Source: Glaciecola sp049650345 (GTDB lineage Bacteria > Pseudomonadota > Gammaproteobacteria > Enterobacterales > Alteromonadaceae). From it: a stretch of DNA of 64,000 nucleotides. The position numbers were made by a program, and so were the translations under genes. Below are positions 62,318 through 64,000 of the stretch, in pieces (the first letter of the stretch is position 1; every line of letters starts with the position of its first letter). The stretch is taken from assembly GCA_049650345.1 (NCBI GenBank), contig JBARZY010000121.1, positions 1-64,000 on the forward strand, given 5' to 3'. Under the pieces are notes generated by a model. That model saw only the letters and a list, made by a program, of their open reading frames with translations, was not told the origin of the DNA and did not search any database.

Positions 62318-62863
62318 ATGAAATATAACAATAAAATAATCACAAAAATATTAGGGAGCATCGCGTTAGTGTTTGCTTTAAGCACAACGGCAAACGCAAC
62401 ACTTATTCAACAATCCATTAGTTTTGATGGTGGACAAGTTGATTTTGCAGTAGAAGCGAAAGACGCTGATTTGTTTGGTAGTTTTTATCTAATTGACGAA
62501 ATTACTTCAGTATTTGAATCATTTACTGTTGTACTTGACGCTGTTAGTGTAAATGCAACGTTTACCGATATGACCGACGTATCTTTCTTAGATGTTGCCG
62601 TAAACGATCCTCGCGATGGTGGTATAGCTGCATTTGAATTTGATGTTTTCGTAGGCGATTTAGCAGTAAGCATACTTTACGATACAGACTTTGATTTTTT
62701 CGATATAACTGTTATTGACGATTTCACCGGTGACCTATTAATCGGTGAGGAGTTGAGTGCTTCTGCTGACGCAACACCAAGCGCAGCATTAGTAAATGCA
62801 CCAACAATGTTTGCTTTAACGCTTTTATTTGGCGGTTTAGTACTAGCAAGAAAAAAAGCATAG
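62318..62863 (+). CDS. PEP-CTERM-like exported protein (VNAP variant)
   Basis: A 181-residue exported protein. The signal peptide is at residues 1-27 (ends TTANA). The body is acidic (many Asp) and cysteine-free. The C-terminal 23 residues follow the sorting layout: VNAPTM, a hydrophobic helix, then ARKKA. This lacks the usual Pro-Glu-Pro but keeps the overall tripartite form and the shared promoter type. AAAGG lies just before the ATG. It is probably another exosortase A substrate. A terminator follows, so it is a single-gene unit. Confidence 0.78.
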   Translation: MKYNNKIITKILGSIALVFALSTTANATLIQQSISFDGGQVDFAVEAKDADLFGSFYLIDEITSVFESFTVVLDAVSVNATFTDMTDVSFLDVAVNDPRDGGIAAFEFDVFVGDLAVSILYDTDFDFFDITVIDDFTGDLLIGEELSASADATPSAALVNAPTMFALTLLFGGLVLARKKA

Positions 62864-62886
62864 TTTACTGACACAAACTCATAAAT

Positions 62887-62915
62887 AAAAAAAGTCGCTT
62901 AATGCGGCTTTTTTA
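62887..62915 (+). terminator. Rho-independent terminator after the PEP-CTERM-like gene
   Basis: AAAAAAGTCGC pairs with GCGGCTTTTTT (one T-G pair) around loop TTAAT, with a T-run on the plus strand, 23 bp past the stop. Confidence 0.8.
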
Positions 62916-63344
62916 TTGCCTACATAATACGTAAAGCACCATTATCCACTAGCTGTTATCACACAGCTGCTATCATATTCATATATCATTCACCGCCGTA
63001 TTTCCTCAGGTCGCCTCTTCAATCGTATGTAATATTTGCACCTATACAATTAACACGTTCAAACAAGTCTGTGTATATTGATACGCTAATGTTCATATCG
63101 ATGATCTGTGTATAACCTAGTCAGAAAAGTAGTGAATTTTCCGGTGATTACATCCGTAAATTCAGTAAGTACAACACACGTACTATACTCATTGATTATT
63201 GATAACAAGCAATCGAATACAGCAACACTTATCTTAAGTACGCTCAGTTATTACAATAACGCAGCCTGTTAAATAGGTATTCAAAGCACTTTCTACATTG
63301 CTTATTCAGGCTATTACCTACTCGTTATACTCAAACTTAGGTAC
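62916..63344. other. Long intergenic region without a recognisable gene
   Basis: I see no gene in this stretch. It has a small inverted repeat AGCTGT-N6-ACAGCT (62951-62968) and a 10-bp direct repeat TCTGTGTATA at 63069 and 63106, 37 bp apart. Neither is strong evidence of function. Both flanking genes end into it with terminators. Confidence 0.4.
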
Positions 63345-63373
63345 AAAAAAGCCCTCATAAAGAGGGCTTTCAA
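63345..63373 (-). terminator. Terminator after the subtilase-like gene
   Basis: AAAGCCCTC pairs perfectly with GAGGGCTTT around a 5-6 nt loop, and on the minus strand is followed by six T residues, 20 bp past the stop at 63393. Confidence 0.85.
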
Positions 63374-63392
63374 TTTAAACTACTATAAAAGT

Positions 63393-64000
63393 TTACGGAT
63401 TAACTTCTAGTATGGTAGTCCCTTGTGCAAGGCCCTCATCGTCATAAAACGTTGCGGCGCCCATGTAAGGGAATGCGCTTGGCGCTAGGCCACGTGTACT
63501 GATACGCATGTTGTTAAAGCGACCTTCAACTGCAACAGTACTTGCTCTCATTCTTGTGCTGTTATCAGCGCCGTCTAATACCCAACCCAGCATAGTGTAA
63601 TCGCTAGTAGGTGCGTCACCTATATCACGCGGGTGAACCCACACTAAGTAAAAACCAGATGTGCCATCTGCAGGTTTAGGATTTACCAACTCGATTGATT
63701 CAACAGAAGAACCGATGTTAGTAGACGTAGCTACCTCTCCACAACCAAAGCGACCCGTATCAGGATTGACTTCACACAAGTATACATATAAGTCTAAATC
63801 GGCACCTTCTACCGCAATTAATCGAGGATCAAGTGCAAACTTCGCTAGCTTTGTACCTTCAGGAACAACAAAGTCAGAACGCCCTAGGCTTGGATCTAAG
63901 AACTCAAACGTACCGTCTGGATCTGCTGTTACTGTGCGGCTACTACCAAATGGTGCGGCAAAGCCCACATAATCCATGCTGGTTGAACCTGAATAGTTCA
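63393..64000 (-). CDS. C-terminal part of a likely subtilisin-family (S8) protease (5' end outside window)
   Basis: The frame is open to the window edge, so the start lies beyond 64000; about 202 codons are seen. The visible part begins NYSGSTSMDYVGF, which resembles the fibronectin-type region after the catalytic domain of secreted subtilases. It continues as a beta-sandwich (LDLYVYLCEVNPDTG, GFYLVWVHPRD) and ends in TILEVNP. No catalytic residues are in view. The two cysteines (YLCEV and GCGEV) could form a disulfide. The protease call is by similarity to the C-terminal architecture only. Confidence 0.6.
   Translation of the reverse strand, partial: NYSGSTSMDYVGFAAPFGSSRTVTADPDGTFEFLDPSLGRSDFVVPEGTKLAKFALDPRLIAVEGADLDLYVYLCEVNPDTGRFGCGEVATSTNIGSSVESIELVNPKPADGTSGFYLVWVHPRDIGDAPTSDYTMLGWVLDGADNSTRMRASTVAVEGRFNNMRISTRGLAPSAFPYMGAATFYDDEGLAQGTTILEVNP

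Noticed and set aside
62916..63344. Possible small RNA or mobile element in the long intergenic gap
   Set aside because: Only weak short repeats are seen, without promoter-terminator pairing, target-site duplication or transposase remnants.

Overview
The window looks like the chromosome of a marine gammaproteobacterium of the Alteromonadales (Alteromonas/Glaciecola/Paraglaciecola-like). The basis is moderate-to-low GC, glnE, tdk and a DUF1974-type fadE of gammaproteobacterial character, many outer-membrane proteins, and a complete exosortase A (XrtA)/PEP-CTERM exopolysaccharide locus. This placement is inference from gene content; no rRNA or other phylogenetic marker is present. I saw no tRNA, rRNA, CRISPR array, insertion sequence or phage gene.

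Region 1 (1-28170) is the XrtA/PEP-CTERM exopolysaccharide locus. From the left it holds a truncated prsT TPR lipoprotein and a PEP-CTERM substrate protein, an AT3 acyltransferase with a separate SGNH esterase, and two plus-strand operons. The first operon carries a glycosyltransferase, a deacetylase, a FemAB protein and an asparagine-synthase-like amidotransferase. The second carries a glycosyltransferase, a flippase, a TIGR03087-type glycosyltransferase and a hexapeptide acyltransferase. A minus-strand operon (priming sugar transferase, polysaccharide deacetylase, exosortase A with C-terminal EpsI domain, glycosyltransferase) is divergent from a plus-strand export operon (Wza-like lipoprotein, chain-length protein, tyrosine kinase, TIGR03016 outer-membrane protein). 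The XrtA-associated ATPase closes the locus. Together these genes would build, modify and export a polysaccharide and sort PEP-CTERM proteins to the surface. The PrsK/PrsR regulators and a Wzy polymerase are not in the window.

Region 2 (28388-50439) is mostly core and metabolic: GIY-YIG protein, DUF350 membrane protein, glnE, LpxL-type acyltransferase, outer-membrane proteins, fadE with a FadR-like site, and tdk. It also holds an acyl-CoA dehydrogenase/APH-kinase pair resembling a split ACAD10/11, and a three-gene operon with an unusual 829-residue PHP-domain protein.

Region 3 (50500-57424) contains a bufferin-type RiPP operon (bufA, MNIO bufB, bufC, doxX), a YHS lipoprotein, an alkyltransferase-like protein, kynureninase with a secreted alpha/beta hydrolase, and YchJ. 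Region 4 (57439-64000) holds a BLUF photoreceptor, a protein with a degenerate GGDEF domain, a membrane EAL protein, a second PEP-CTERM-like protein, and the C-terminal end of a likely subtilase.

The most notable regulatory observation is that both PEP-CTERM-type genes, about 59 kb apart, have a sigma-54 (-24/-12) promoter. Each is preceded by the same 18-bp element (16/18 identical) at almost the same distance, 60 and 63 bp. This fits enhancer-dependent co-regulation of exosortase substrates. A second shared site, the palindrome TTGCTANNATAGCAA, lies upstream of the two plus-strand exopolysaccharide operons.
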